Shown here: positions 52,051 to 60,825 of the stretch, piece by piece
Position numbering within the stretch: the stretch's first letter is position 1
Layout of the letters: every line of letters begins with the position of its first letter
From: PALSA-1353 sp050012375
GTDB taxonomy: Bacteria > Planctomycetota > Phycisphaerae > Tepidisphaerales > Tepidisphaeraceae
DNA: 64,000 bases
Reading direction: 5' to 3'
NCBI GenBank assembly: GCA_050012375.1
Contig: JBEKHH010000011.1
Location: forward strand, 32,368 to 96,367
Translations under genes and position numbers: made by a program
Notes under the pieces: generated by a model
Told to the model about the DNA's origin: nothing
What the model saw: only the letters and a program-made list of their open reading frames with translations
Database searches by the model: none

Positions 52051-53871
52051 ATGTTTTTGTTCCGCCGCTTTCTGGTCGGCTTGGCGGCCTTCGTCGGAAT
52101 TTTGATCACCAGCTCATCGCATCGCGTCTTCGCTGCGGAGGCGGACGGACCCAGTCACGTTGATTTACGTCAGACCGATGGCAACTGGCAACTCTTCTGC
52201 GACGGACATCCGTTCTTTATTCAAGGGGCCGGCGGCGACGCGTCCCGGGAACTGATTAAACGCTGCGGCGGAAACTCCTTCCGCCTCTGGGGCGCGGATA
52301 ACATCGATGGCCAACTTGACGAGGCCAGCCGACTGGGGCTGAAAGTCGCCGTCGGCATCTGGCTCGAGCACACAGGCGGCCCCAAGCACTTCAGCTACCA
52401 CAATCCCAAGCAGGTCACCGAGCAGTTCGCGCGCGCACGCCAAGCCATCCTCAAATATAAGGACAGTCCCGCCATTCTCGTCTGGGGCATCGGTAACGAG
52501 ATGGAAGGCGAAAATGGCGACGACCCTGCGATCTGGCACGCGGTTCAGGACATCGCCGCCGTTGCCCACAAACTCGATCCCAATCATCCAACCATGACGG
52601 TAACCGCAGAGATCGGCGGGCAGCGCGTGCCTTCCATCAACAAATACTGCCCTGACATTGATATCCATGGCATTAATACTTATGCGGGCGGCCCATCGGT
52701 GGCGCGGCGGTATCGCCAACTCGGCGGTTTTAAGCCGTTCATCTTGACTGAGTTTGGTCCCGCCGGCACATGGGAAGTGGGCAGCAACGCCTGGGGAGCA
52801 CCGATCGAACTCACCAGCACCGCCAAATCGGATGCTTATCGACAGACCTATCTCGGCACGATTTTGCCCGAGCGGGGGAAACTGTGTCTTGGCTCCTACG
52901 CGTTTTTGTGGGGTAACAAGCAGGAGGCCACCGCGACCTGGTTCGGAATGTTCTTGCCTGATGGCACGCGATTGGAAGCGGTCGATACGGTGTCCGAACT
53001 GTGGACCGGCCGCGCCCCCGCGCACCGCTGCCCGCAAATGCAGCCCATGAAGCTGGATCGGGACAATGTGAAGGGCGGCGAAACGATTCATGCCGCGCTC
53101 GACGTGACGGATCCCGACAACCAATCGCTGACCGCTAAATGGGTTCTCACCTCCGATGCGGCGGTATACCAAACCGCTGGCGCTCATCAGGAAGAGGCGC
53201 GAAATTTTCCCGATGCGATCTCCTCCGGCGATATTCACGGCGCGGAGATTCACATGCCCAATCGAGTCGGGCCGTATTGGCTTTATGCTTACGTCTATGA
53301 CGGTCACGGCGGCGGCGCGACGGCCGTGGCGTCAGTTCATGTGAATACGGCTGGTTCTGGGGCGATGGGCACGAAGTTCCCTTTGGTTCTTTATGCCGAT
53401 GGCATGGGTGATCGTCCTTATATCGGGTCGGGTTGGATGGGCGATTCCAAATCCATCGTAGTGGATGATAAATGCGCCGCGAATCCTCACAGCGGCGCGG
53501 CCTGCATGAAGTGCCAATTCAACGCCGCCACCGGCTTCGGTGGAATCGCCTGGCAGAATCCGGCCAACAACTGGGGCGATCAACCCGGCGGCCTCGACCT
53601 GAGCGGAGCGAAAGAGCTCACCTTCTGGGCCCGCGGAGAAGAAGGCGGCGAAGTCGTTTCCTTTAAACTAGGAATTCTCGGACAAGACAAGAAATTTCCC
53701 GACTCGGACCATGCGGAATTGCCGGATGTCACGCTGACCACCGCTTGGAAGCAATACAGCATCGACCTGACGGGCAAGGATTTGCACCGTATCGAAACCG
53801 GCTTTGTCTGGGTCCTGGCCGCCAACGGCAAGCCAGTTACCTTTTATCTGGATGACGTGCGGTACGAATAG
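52051..53871 (+). CDS. Secreted TIM-barrel glycosidase (clan A, GH2/GH5-like) with C-terminal CBM-like domain
   Basis: The 606-residue protein has a signal peptide (LVGLAAFVGILITSSSHRVF, then AAE). The (beta/alpha)8 domain (about 35-340) carries the clan GH-A pair: acid/base Glu150 in VWGIGNEMEG and nucleophile Glu234 in ILTEFGPAG. It lacks the N-terminal sandwich domains of full GH2 enzymes. An Ig-like domain follows (about 360-435), then a jelly-roll domain (about 445-606; LDLSGAKELTFWARGEEGGE, TFYLDDVRYE) like CBM family 11/galactose-binding folds. Retaining hydrolysis of a beta-glycan is expected. Family and substrate cannot be fixed. GAGG precedes the ATG. Confidence 0.82.
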   Translation: MFLFRRFLVGLAAFVGILITSSSHRVFAAEADGPSHVDLRQTDGNWQLFCDGHPFFIQGAGGDASRELIKRCGGNSFRLWGADNIDGQLDEASRLGLKVAVGIWLEHTGGPKHFSYHNPKQVTEQFARARQAILKYKDSPAILVWGIGNEMEGENGDDPAIWHAVQDIAAVAHKLDPNHPTMTVTAEIGGQRVPSINKYCPDIDIHGINTYAGGPSVARRYRQLGGFKPFILTEFGPAGTWEVGSNAWGAPIELTSTAKSDAYRQTYLGTILPERGKLCLGSYAFLWGNKQEATATWFGMFLPDGTRLEAVDTVSELWTGRAPAHRCPQMQPMKLDRDNVKGGETIHAALDVTDPDNQSLTAKWVLTSDAAVYQTAGAHQEEARNFPDAISSGDIHGAEIHMPNRVGPYWLYAYVYDGHGGGATAVASVHVNTAGSGAMGTKFPLVLYADGMGDRPYIGSGWMGDSKSIVVDDKCAANPHSGAACMKCQFNAATGFGGIAWQNPANNWGDQPGGLDLSGAKELTFWARGEEGGEVVSFKLGILGQDKKFPDSDHAELPDVTLTTAWKQYSIDLTGKDLHRIETGFVWVLAANGKPVTFYLDDVRYE

Positions 53872-53946
53872 GGGTTTAGCGCTTTTATCCCGAGTGTCCG
53901 GCCGGCACGCTCTATTCCGGTCCGATTAATCCGGCCGGTTTGACAC

Positions 53947-53970
53947 GCCGCGGGGGATGCGCGCCGCGGC
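53947..53970 (+). terminator. GC-rich hairpin after the TIM-barrel glycosidase gene
   Basis: GCCGCGG / CCGCGGC forms a 7-bp stem with a 10-nt loop, about 75 bp after the stop codon and just ahead of the next activator site. There is no T-run. Two CCGGCCGG octamers (about 53,909 and 53,932) lie between it and the gene. Confidence 0.4.
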
Positions 53971-53979
53971 GGGCGACTA

Positions 53980-54044
53980 CGCCGCAAAACATTAAACTAT
54001 TTACGCGATATAGAATGGCCGAACTACCTCGCAAGGGTTACACT
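53980..54044 (+). promoter_or_regulatory. Candidate XylR-like activator site and promoter of the 54.1 kb PEP-CTERM gene
   Basis: The site is GCCGC (53981-53985), AAAAC, ATTAAA, CT, ATTTACGC and GATAT (to 54011). CGC cores are 21 bp apart and TACACT (54039-54044) is the -10 after 27 bp. This is the third member of the set. Confidence 0.68.
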
Positions 54045-54106
54045 CCAACCCATACGCGGTTGTACACTATCGCGGAGTTTTCATCCCTTCTCGGAGGCGC
54101 GGAGTC

Positions 54107-55810
54107 ATGAGGAATATTCCCAATCATCGTCGGCGGGCCGCACTTGCGGCTTGTATTGCAGGCATCGCGGGCGCGGCTTTCGCCTCGTCCGCAAAGGCAC
54201 AAAACCTCTTGCTGGATCCCGGTTTCGAGGCCGGTATTGATGGAGCGCCGGACGCTTCATCCGGCGACGTGCCGATGTCTACCTCCGGTCCCTGGAGCGG
54301 ATGGAACAACTGGCTCGGCCCCTACTCGGGATATTACGCCAGCAGCGTGGACGACGGCTTGACCGCCCGCACCGGTACGCAGATGGGGAAAACCTTCTCC
54401 GGACCCAACGGCGGCATCTACCAAGACGTTGCCGTCACCGCCGGCGACAGTTACACCGCCTCCGCCTGGTTTGACAACTCCAGCACCGCCAACGGCGGCA
54501 TCGATCTCCTCAACGGACCGGAAACCGACGACGTTCGAATGATCTTCTTCTCCGGCCCCAGCGGCACGGGAAACGGCTTGGGCACCTACGTCACGCCCGT
54601 GCCGGTTTCCGATCTTACTCCGACCGATACCTGGACCCAGCTCAGCGTCACCGCCACCGCGCCCGCCGGGACCGTATCCGTGCAATGGATGGCGTTTTTC
54701 AATAACCCCGGTTATTCCGGCGGCGCTTTATTCGTGGACGATGCCAGCCTGATCCAAAACCCCGCCAACCTGACCTGGAGCAACGCCGGCGGCAATAAAC
54801 TTTGGGACACCACAACCAGCGCCAACTGGAACAACGGCACAACCACCACGGTGTTCAACGCCCAGGACAACGTCGCCTTCGACGACACCAGCGGCGGCAA
54901 CTACGCCGTCACTCTCAACACCACCGTCAGCCCAGGCTCCGTCACCGTCAACAACAGCGCGGGCAACTACACGATCAGCGGCGCCGGAGGTATCGCCGGC
55001 ACGGGCTCACTGACCAAGATGGGCAGCGACACGCTGACGCTCTCCACCGTCAACACCTACAGCGGCGGAACCACCGTCAGCGCCGGCACGCTGGTGGTTG
55101 GAGTCAAAGGCGCGTTGCCCGACCAGAGCCTCACCATTACCGGTGGAGAGGTTCAGTTGGCCGCAAACACCGGCCTTGCCCAGTTAACCTCTCTATCCAT
55201 TTCCTCGGGCGCTGTATTGGACTTGACCAATAACCATCTGTTCATCAACTACGGTTCGAATCCCGATCCGATAGCGGCGATCCGCACATACCTGATGAAC
55301 GGCTACAACGGCGGAACATGGAATGGCACGGGCGGCATCGACAGCTCCGCCGCCGCCCTGCCTGCCAACAGCGCGTATAGCATCGGCTATGCCGATTCGG
55401 CCGACCCCGGCAACCCCGCCGGACTCTCCTCCGGAACGATCGAAGTCAAATACACGCTGCTCGGCGATGCGACTCTCACCGGCACGGTCACCGGTACTGA
55501 CTTCACTATCTTGGCCACCAACTTAGGCAAGTCAGGGTTGTTAAACTGGGACCAGGGCAACTTTCTGTACAGCCCGACAGGCACGATCACCGGCTCCGAC
55601 TTCACCGCCTTGGTCACCAACCTCGGCAAGACGGCCAGCGGGGGTGCCGTGGCGTTGCCCGCCGCCGACTGGGCCGCGGTTGACGCCTTCGCCGCCGCCA
55701 ACGGTTTGATGGCCGATGTGCCGGAACCGGCATCGATAGGATTGCTCACGTTGGGCGCGATTGGCCTGCTGACGCCGCGGCGCCGGACTCGTCTGGCAAT
55801 ACGTAACTGA
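54107..55810 (+). CDS. PEP-CTERM protein with strand repeats and dockerin-like module
   Basis: The 567-residue secreted protein has a signal peptide (LAACIAGIAGAAFASSAKA) and an N-terminal jelly-roll-like domain (NLLLDPGFEAG to about 220; YQDVAVTAGDSYTASAWF). Autotransporter-type strand repeats follow (about 222-400; YSGGTTVSAGTLVVG). Then come the DPIAAIRTYLMNG/WNGTGGIDSS segment, two dockerin-like helices (about 449-509) and a PEP-CTERM tail (VPEPASIGLLTLGAIGLL). The strand domain is closely related to that of the metalloprotease-like protein at 40.7 kb, and the C-terminal DNA is near-identical to that gene and the 14.9 kb gene. The GH16 gene starts 14 bp downstream. Confidence 0.86.
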   Translation: MRNIPNHRRRAALAACIAGIAGAAFASSAKAQNLLLDPGFEAGIDGAPDASSGDVPMSTSGPWSGWNNWLGPYSGYYASSVDDGLTARTGTQMGKTFSGPNGGIYQDVAVTAGDSYTASAWFDNSSTANGGIDLLNGPETDDVRMIFFSGPSGTGNGLGTYVTPVPVSDLTPTDTWTQLSVTATAPAGTVSVQWMAFFNNPGYSGGALFVDDASLIQNPANLTWSNAGGNKLWDTTTSANWNNGTTTTVFNAQDNVAFDDTSGGNYAVTLNTTVSPGSVTVNNSAGNYTISGAGGIAGTGSLTKMGSDTLTLSTVNTYSGGTTVSAGTLVVGVKGALPDQSLTITGGEVQLAANTGLAQLTSLSISSGAVLDLTNNHLFINYGSNPDPIAAIRTYLMNGYNGGTWNGTGGIDSSAAALPANSAYSIGYADSADPGNPAGLSSGTIEVKYTLLGDATLTGTVTGTDFTILATNLGKSGLLNWDQGNFLYSPTGTITGSDFTALVTNLGKTASGGAVALPAADWAAVDAFAAANGLMADVPEPASIGLLTLGAIGLLTPRRRTRLAIRN

Positions 55811-55823
55811 ACCAGATAAACCG

Positions 55824-58364
55824 GTGGGTGGGTACGAGCTTTTGCGCGTGAGACCTGTTGTTCAATCTCGCAGCATTGGCGGCGCTTGGCGACGATCGCG
55901 GAATTCTTCTTCCCGTGGGGTGCAGCCGCTCTCCCGCGCATGTTGTTCCATTGAGCCCCTGGAGGGTCGAGTGCTTTTGTCGGCGCCGCCGTTGGCGCCC
56001 TTGGGGGTTTTGGCAACGAATGGAACGACGCCCACGGACGTCGAGGTTACCTGGAGCGCCGCTTCAGGCGCCACGTCATACCAGCTCTGGCGTAATACGA
56101 CGGCCAGTACAACTTCGGCGACGGACATCGCTCCCAACGTAACAGCCACGTCCTTTGACGACGCTTCGGTCACCGTCGGAACCACGTATTTTTACTGGGT
56201 CGTGGCCTCGAACGCGGCGGGAAACAGCGGCTACAGCACGGTCGCCAGCGCCACGGGTGGGACCCTGGTTTGGGACGACACCTTTGGCTCTACGGGAATA
56301 AGCTCCGCCTGGGGAGCTTTTAATGCGACCGATCCAAACAACCCCAAAGTGATCTACACCAACACTTCAGCCGCAAATTCCAGTTCCAGTAATCCCACCA
56401 CGCTCCAGGTCGTCAGCGATTCCCAAGCCACCGATGGACAGACCCTGGCGATGTCGCTGACCCCCAAGCCCGGCGCCAGCGGATATTACGATTCGGCCGA
56501 AATCTGCACTGAGTTCGATCCATCCGGAATCGCCAACAATCTGGAATATGGCGAGATTCAGGCGCGCATCAGATTGCCGGGGGGAAATAACAGCGGTGCG
56601 ATCTGGCCGGCGTTTTGGTTGCTCGGCGACGACATTTCGACCGTTTCCTGGCCAGCTTGCGGCGAAATAGACATCATGGAAAACAAGGGAAGCGAGCCGG
56701 GGACCGTCTTTTCGACCCTCCACGGTCCCTCGTCTGATGGTTCGGATTACAACGGGGGAGCGGGCGTGGGATCTTCTTATACGCTGAGCGGAGGTCAGGA
56801 TTTCTATTCCAGCTACCACGTTTTCTCCCTGAATTGGGGCCCGAATTCTGTCACCTTTTCCGTGGACGGCAAAGCCTATGAAACCTTGACTCCCGCGAAT
56901 CTTCCCTCCGGCGCTACTTGGGTATTCAACGGCCACCCGTTCTTCATCATACTGGACGTCTGCGAGGGCGGAAGTTTTGCCCCCGGCACGATCACCAGCA
57001 CGCAGACAATGGACGTGGATTACGTGCGCGCCTACAGCTTGCCGGCGCCCGGCGGAATTGTGGCCGCGATCGCTACCAGCACGAGCTCCGCTCATGTCAC
57101 CTGGAACGCGGTCAACGGAGCCACATCGTATGAAGTATGGCGAAATACCAGCGCGAACATCCTGTCAGCCACCGAAATTGCGCGCTCGGTGACCAGCACG
57201 TCATACAGCGATTCTTCGGCAGCCGCGGGCGTGGACTATTATTACTGGATCGTGGCATCCAACGCCGCGCAAACCAGCGGCTTCAGCCCTTCGGCCGTAA
57301 CGAGGTTCACCCCGACCGTGACGATCGCCTCGCCGCCGGCGAATATCCCCTACGACGGGACGACGGACGTGACGAATTGGGCGACGGTTAGTGTGGGCGG
57401 CGTCAGCGGCGAGCCCGCCCCCACCGGATCGACGAGTCTCGTCTTCTACAGCGGGACCACCGGCACGGGCACGCCGTTGAGTTCTTCACCGGTCAGCGTC
57501 GGCACGTACACGGTCGTGGCAAACTACACTGGGGACAGCAACTATGTGCCCGCCCAAAGTTCCCCGGTGACGTTCACCATCAGTAATCCGGCGGGGCTTT
57601 CAACCAGTTCCGGCGCGCAATATGCGATCACCTGGAGCGCGGGGTTGCCGACCCTGGATGTTTCCGCCGGGATCGTCACTCTGAGCGCCGATCTTTCCGC
57701 CACGTTCCCCAACTACAGCCTCACGATCGAAAATGGCGCCCGCGTTTTGCTGGACAGCAGCCAGAATGTGGTGCAACTTCAGCTGAACGGCAACGGGACG
57801 CTCGATGTCGGTTCCAGTGTGGTGATCCTCAACTATGGCGCCGGCGCTGATCCGATCTCAACGATCCAGTCGTATCTGGCAAGCGGCTGTAACGCCGGAG
57901 CATGGAATGGCGCGGGGATCGACAGTTCCGCGGCGGCCTCGAGCGGCAGCACATATGGCGTTGGCTCCGCCGACGGAACCGATGGCGTCGTTTCAGGATT
58001 GTCCTCCGGCCAAATCGAAATCGCCTACGCGCTCAACGGCGATACGAATCTCGACGGAGTCGTCAACGGCACCGACTTCACCGCGCTGGTTGCCAACTTG
58101 GGAAAACCGGCGATGGCCTGGGACAAGGGCGACTTCATCTACAACGGCGTGGTCAGCGGCGAGGACTTCACACTGCTAGTCGGCAACTTAGGAATGCAAG
58201 CCAACGGAGCTGACGTGGCATTGCCTGCCGACAACTCCACATCGCTGGGCGCGGCGGTTCCGGCGTCGACTGTTCTGCAAACGGCCGCTAACGTCTCGGC
58301 TTCTCCGGCTGTACAGGGCCACTCCATCACAGCGCCCAAACTTCACAACCGTAAACATCGATAG
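55824..58364 (+). CDS. LEPR-XLL GH16 beta-glucanase with FN3, Ig-like and dockerin domains
   Basis: The 846-residue protein has IEPLEGRVLLS (43-53), an FN3 domain (about 58-145), a GH16 jelly roll (about 150-410), a second FN3 (about 412-500), a bacterial Ig-like domain (about 505-595), the DPISTIQSYLASG segment and a dockerin pair (737-792). GH16 catalysis is shown by EIDIMEN, with Glu281 nucleophile, Asp283 and Glu286 acid/base. The M and the Trp-rich WPAFWLLGDD point to the laminarinase (beta-1,3-glucanase) side of GH16. The dockerin loop GDTNLDGVVNGTD keeps canonical Ca2+ ligands, unlike its neighbours. The GTG start is uncertain. It is probably in one operon with the PEP-CTERM gene. Confidence 0.85.
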   Translation: MGGYELLRVRPVVQSRSIGGAWRRSRNSSSRGVQPLSRACCSIEPLEGRVLLSAPPLAPLGVLATNGTTPTDVEVTWSAASGATSYQLWRNTTASTTSATDIAPNVTATSFDDASVTVGTTYFYWVVASNAAGNSGYSTVASATGGTLVWDDTFGSTGISSAWGAFNATDPNNPKVIYTNTSAANSSSSNPTTLQVVSDSQATDGQTLAMSLTPKPGASGYYDSAEICTEFDPSGIANNLEYGEIQARIRLPGGNNSGAIWPAFWLLGDDISTVSWPACGEIDIMENKGSEPGTVFSTLHGPSSDGSDYNGGAGVGSSYTLSGGQDFYSSYHVFSLNWGPNSVTFSVDGKAYETLTPANLPSGATWVFNGHPFFIILDVCEGGSFAPGTITSTQTMDVDYVRAYSLPAPGGIVAAIATSTSSAHVTWNAVNGATSYEVWRNTSANILSATEIARSVTSTSYSDSSAAAGVDYYYWIVASNAAQTSGFSPSAVTRFTPTVTIASPPANIPYDGTTDVTNWATVSVGGVSGEPAPTGSTSLVFYSGTTGTGTPLSSSPVSVGTYTVVANYTGDSNYVPAQSSPVTFTISNPAGLSTSSGAQYAITWSAGLPTLDVSAGIVTLSADLSATFPNYSLTIENGARVLLDSSQNVVQLQLNGNGTLDVGSSVVILNYGAGADPISTIQSYLASGCNAGAWNGAGIDSSAAASSGSTYGVGSADGTDGVVSGLSSGQIEIAYALNGDTNLDGVVNGTDFTALVANLGKPAMAWDKGDFIYNGVVSGEDFTLLVGNLGMQANGADVALPADNSTSLGAAVPASTVLQTAANVSASPAVQGHSITAPKLHNRKHR

Positions 58365-58399
58365 AAGGTGTAGGCCGCGCCAACTACATGCTATCCCGC

Positions 58400-59148
58400 C
58401 GCCGTCGATGATCGTCGCTGCCCCTGGTCGGGCAGCCATTTGAATAGTTGGCTAATCGGCGTGGCCAGCAGGTTCGTCAGCAGTTGCGTCAGCTAACGCT
58501 GGGGATCGATGTTGTGCCGGCGACAGGTGCTGGTCAGGCTGGAAAGGATCGCGGAAGTCTGGCCGCCAAGGTCAGTTCCACGGATGTATCGCGATTTTAA
58601 AATGTCGTCGCGGTGGTTCCGATCGGATCATGATTCTGGCGATCGAACCCACGTTCAGCTACGCATCCCTGACCGCCTTCACCGCCGCAGCTTCATCAGC
58701 TCAACCAGCGCCGCTGGCGGCGCCATGCGGCAGCCGATCCAGAACTGAATGAATTCGGCCACGTCGATCCTCCGGCTTCCAGACTCGCTTCTTGCAACCC
58801 ACCACTGGCTTTGCCCGATCCGGTCGGCGAGCTGACGCCCCCAGCTATTTCTTTTTTGGCTTATCCTGGAATGAATTCGGCGGCTCCGACTGCCGATGGC
58901 GGCATCGGGATGATGACGTGTAGCGTGCAAAACATGCGAAATGACCGGGGCAACGGTGCCGGTCTGTTCGTGGGGCGTCGAGTAAGGGTCAGAAGTGTCA
59001 AATATGGTGAAGATGGCCTTCCAAATATTCGTGTTTGAGGCGGCCGCGAACCCCGAAGAGAACCTTGACAAGACTCCACCCCACGGTACCTTCCTCGCAA
59101 AACTACCGACCGCGTTCGCCGAATGTGATTTTGTGTGTGAAATCCCGG
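58400..59148 (-). mobile_element. IS66-derived composite element, copy D (full length, diverged)
   Basis: Read on the minus strand, it starts with GGGATTTCACACACAAAATC and a mutated hairpin (CGGCGAACGCGGTCGG), then GTTTTGCG and TTCGCGGCCGC. It continues with the GCCGAATTCATTCCAGGATA stretch shared with copy A, the peptide remnant ADRIGQSQWWVARSESGSRR ... LVELMKLRR-stop, and the transposase C-terminus (CRRHNIDPQR, stop codon, LTQLLTNL, WLPDQGQRR). A stop at 58495-58493 interrupts the last part. At 749 bp it is the longest copy and fixes the full extent of the unit. Confidence 0.65.
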
Positions 59149-59188
59149 TTGTCTGTTACCGCTGTCTCGCGATGGAGTGTCGAACCTC

Positions 59189-60244
59189 ATGCCAAAAACT
59201 AAGACAAAGCACCGCAAAGGCAACGCAAAAGTTGCCAAACCCCCAATCTCGCCCCAGCGGATTACCGAACTGGCTTGGGGTTTCGCTCCAATGCTGATGA
59301 TTCATGCCGCGATCAAGAACAGCGTGTTCGACGTTCTTTCTTCCGGGCCGAAGACTCTCGATGAGCTGACCACCGCCACCCAATGTTCCAGGCGCGGCTT
59401 GCTGGCGCTCGTGGAAGCCCTCGTGGGATTCGGTCTCCTGCATCGCAGGCGGGATCGCTTCAGCCTCGCTCCTGACACGGCCGCTTTCATGGTCTCTGCC
59501 AAACCCGGCTATCTCGGCGGGCTGGTCCAGCATTTCGCGGCTCAGCTTCTCGACAACTGGCGTCAATTGCCCGAAATCGTCCGCACTGGCAAGGCCGCCA
59601 CGATGGTTGACCACGAAGACCAGGGCGCCGAGTTCTTCAGCAGATTCGTCGAAGACCTGTTCAATTTGAGTTTTTCCGCCGCTGAAGCCCTGGCCGAAGA
59701 ATTGGTAACAAAACTGCCCGCCCGCAACCGCCAATTCAAGATCCTCGACATCGCTGCTGGCTCCGGGGTCTGGAGCATTCCCCTCGCCAAGCGAATCCCC
59801 GATGCTCAAATCACGGCCGTCGATTTCGCAAAAGTCCTTCCCGTCACCCGCCGAACCGCCGAGCGCCATCAGCTTGCCGACCGCCTCGGCACCATCGAAG
59901 GCGATATCCAGACCGTAGATTTCGGCCATGGATTTCACATCGCCACCCTCGGCCATATTCTTCACAGCGAAGGCGAGGCCAAATCCCGCCGACTTTTGAA
60001 GAAGGTTTACGATGCCCTTGCTCCCGGCGGCGTCATCACTATCGCCGAGTTCATGCCCAACGATAACCGCAACGGCCCACCCTATCCCCTGCTCTTCGCC
60101 GTCAACATGCTCGTCAACACCGAGAGTGGCGACACGTTTTCATTCAAGCAAATGAGCGGCTGGCTGAAGGAAATCGGGTTCAAGCGGATTCGAAAGGTCG
60201 AGGTCCCCTCGCCCTCGCCGATCGTCGTGGCCGTCAAGCCGTAA
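59189..60244 (+). CDS. SAM-dependent methyltransferase with winged-helix N-terminal domain
   Basis: The 351-residue protein has a dimerisation/winged-helix domain (about 25-110; HAAIKNSVFDVLSSGPKTLD, LLALVEALVGFGLLHRR) and a Rossmann methyltransferase domain with the SAM motif ILDIAAGSGVWSIPLAKRIP (about 184-203), ITAVDF, GDIQTVDFG, and LLKKVYDALAPGGVITIAEF. This is the plan of the O-methyltransferase family 2 and related enzymes that modify small molecules. The acceptor is unknown. ATG 59189 is preferred to GTG 59177 (same frame). It follows an IS66-derived element and has no partner genes. Confidence 0.87.
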   Translation: MPKTKTKHRKGNAKVAKPPISPQRITELAWGFAPMLMIHAAIKNSVFDVLSSGPKTLDELTTATQCSRRGLLALVEALVGFGLLHRRRDRFSLAPDTAAFMVSAKPGYLGGLVQHFAAQLLDNWRQLPEIVRTGKAATMVDHEDQGAEFFSRFVEDLFNLSFSAAEALAEELVTKLPARNRQFKILDIAAGSGVWSIPLAKRIPDAQITAVDFAKVLPVTRRTAERHQLADRLGTIEGDIQTVDFGHGFHIATLGHILHSEGEAKSRRLLKKVYDALAPGGVITIAEFMPNDNRNGPPYPLLFAVNMLVNTESGDTFSFKQMSGWLKEIGFKRIRKVEVPSPSPIVVAVKP

Positions 60245-60280
60245 TGCGATAATCCCCCAGGACTTCCCCAACCCCAGCGC

Positions 60281-60457
60281 TCACGCGGCCTCGATTGTGA
60301 CCTTGATCTTGGCTGGCGGATTGGAGCCCAGCGCCCATTTTTGGATGTATTGGGTCTTGAGCACCGGCGGCTTGCCGCCTTCGCCCAGTTCCTCCTCGTA
60401 CACGTAGGTGCCCTTTGTTTCTTTGCCTTTGGCGAGAATGACTTCGATCTTCTGCAT
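60281..60457 (-). CDS. Small conserved-looking protein of 58 residues
   Basis: MQKIEVILAKGKETKGTYVY continues as EEELGEGGKPPVLKTQYIQK and WALGSNPPAKIKVTIEAA. It is a single compact, probably all-beta protein with no membrane segment. A clear AAGGAG site lies 7 bp before the ATG at 60457, and the codon pattern is good, so it is likely real. No family is recognised. It is convergent with the methyltransferase gene, 36 bp apart. Confidence 0.6.
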   Translation of the reverse strand: MQKIEVILAKGKETKGTYVYEEELGEGGKPPVLKTQYIQKWALGSNPPAKIKVTIEAA

Positions 60458-60825
60458 GGTTCGGCTCCTTGTGGGTGTGCGCAACGTGAACCGCATCTCT
60501 TATCCTGATAAGTCGCCCTCAGAGCCTGATCGACCTTCGCAGCCGTTACCATGGTCAACCACGACATGGAAGACATCCACGGGAGTTTCGTCAAGATCCC
60601 CTGGCTCTCGCATTGCCATCGTCTCGCCGGCTCCGTCTCGGGTGCCCCTTCGTCATCCTAGCTCACGCTAAGAGCCACGATCGCCCAAACCGGGTTAACT
60701 TACGCATTTTGTATGGTTGCTGTCTTTCGGGTGCGCGGTTAGTAATAAGTAAGAGAAAAGCCCGCGTCGTGCGCTTCCAAAAGTTCAGGCCGCCGGATCG
60801 GCGGCAAATCGAAGGGGAATTGGTT
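60458..60825. other. Intergenic, no gene seen
   Basis: The 368 bp between the small protein and the PepSY-like gene hold no frame with good coding character. They must contain divergent promoters, but no convincing -35/-10 pair or operator stands out. Confidence 0.4.

Noticed and set aside
52165..53307. Long minus-strand open frame opposite the TIM-barrel glycosidase
   Set aside because: Shadow frame; both catalytic Glu motifs and the signal peptide are on the plus strand.
55250..55270. GGTTCGAATCCCGA, resembling a tRNA T-arm
   Set aside because: It lies in frame inside the PEP-CTERM gene (YGSNPDPI), and no cloverleaf can be folded around it.
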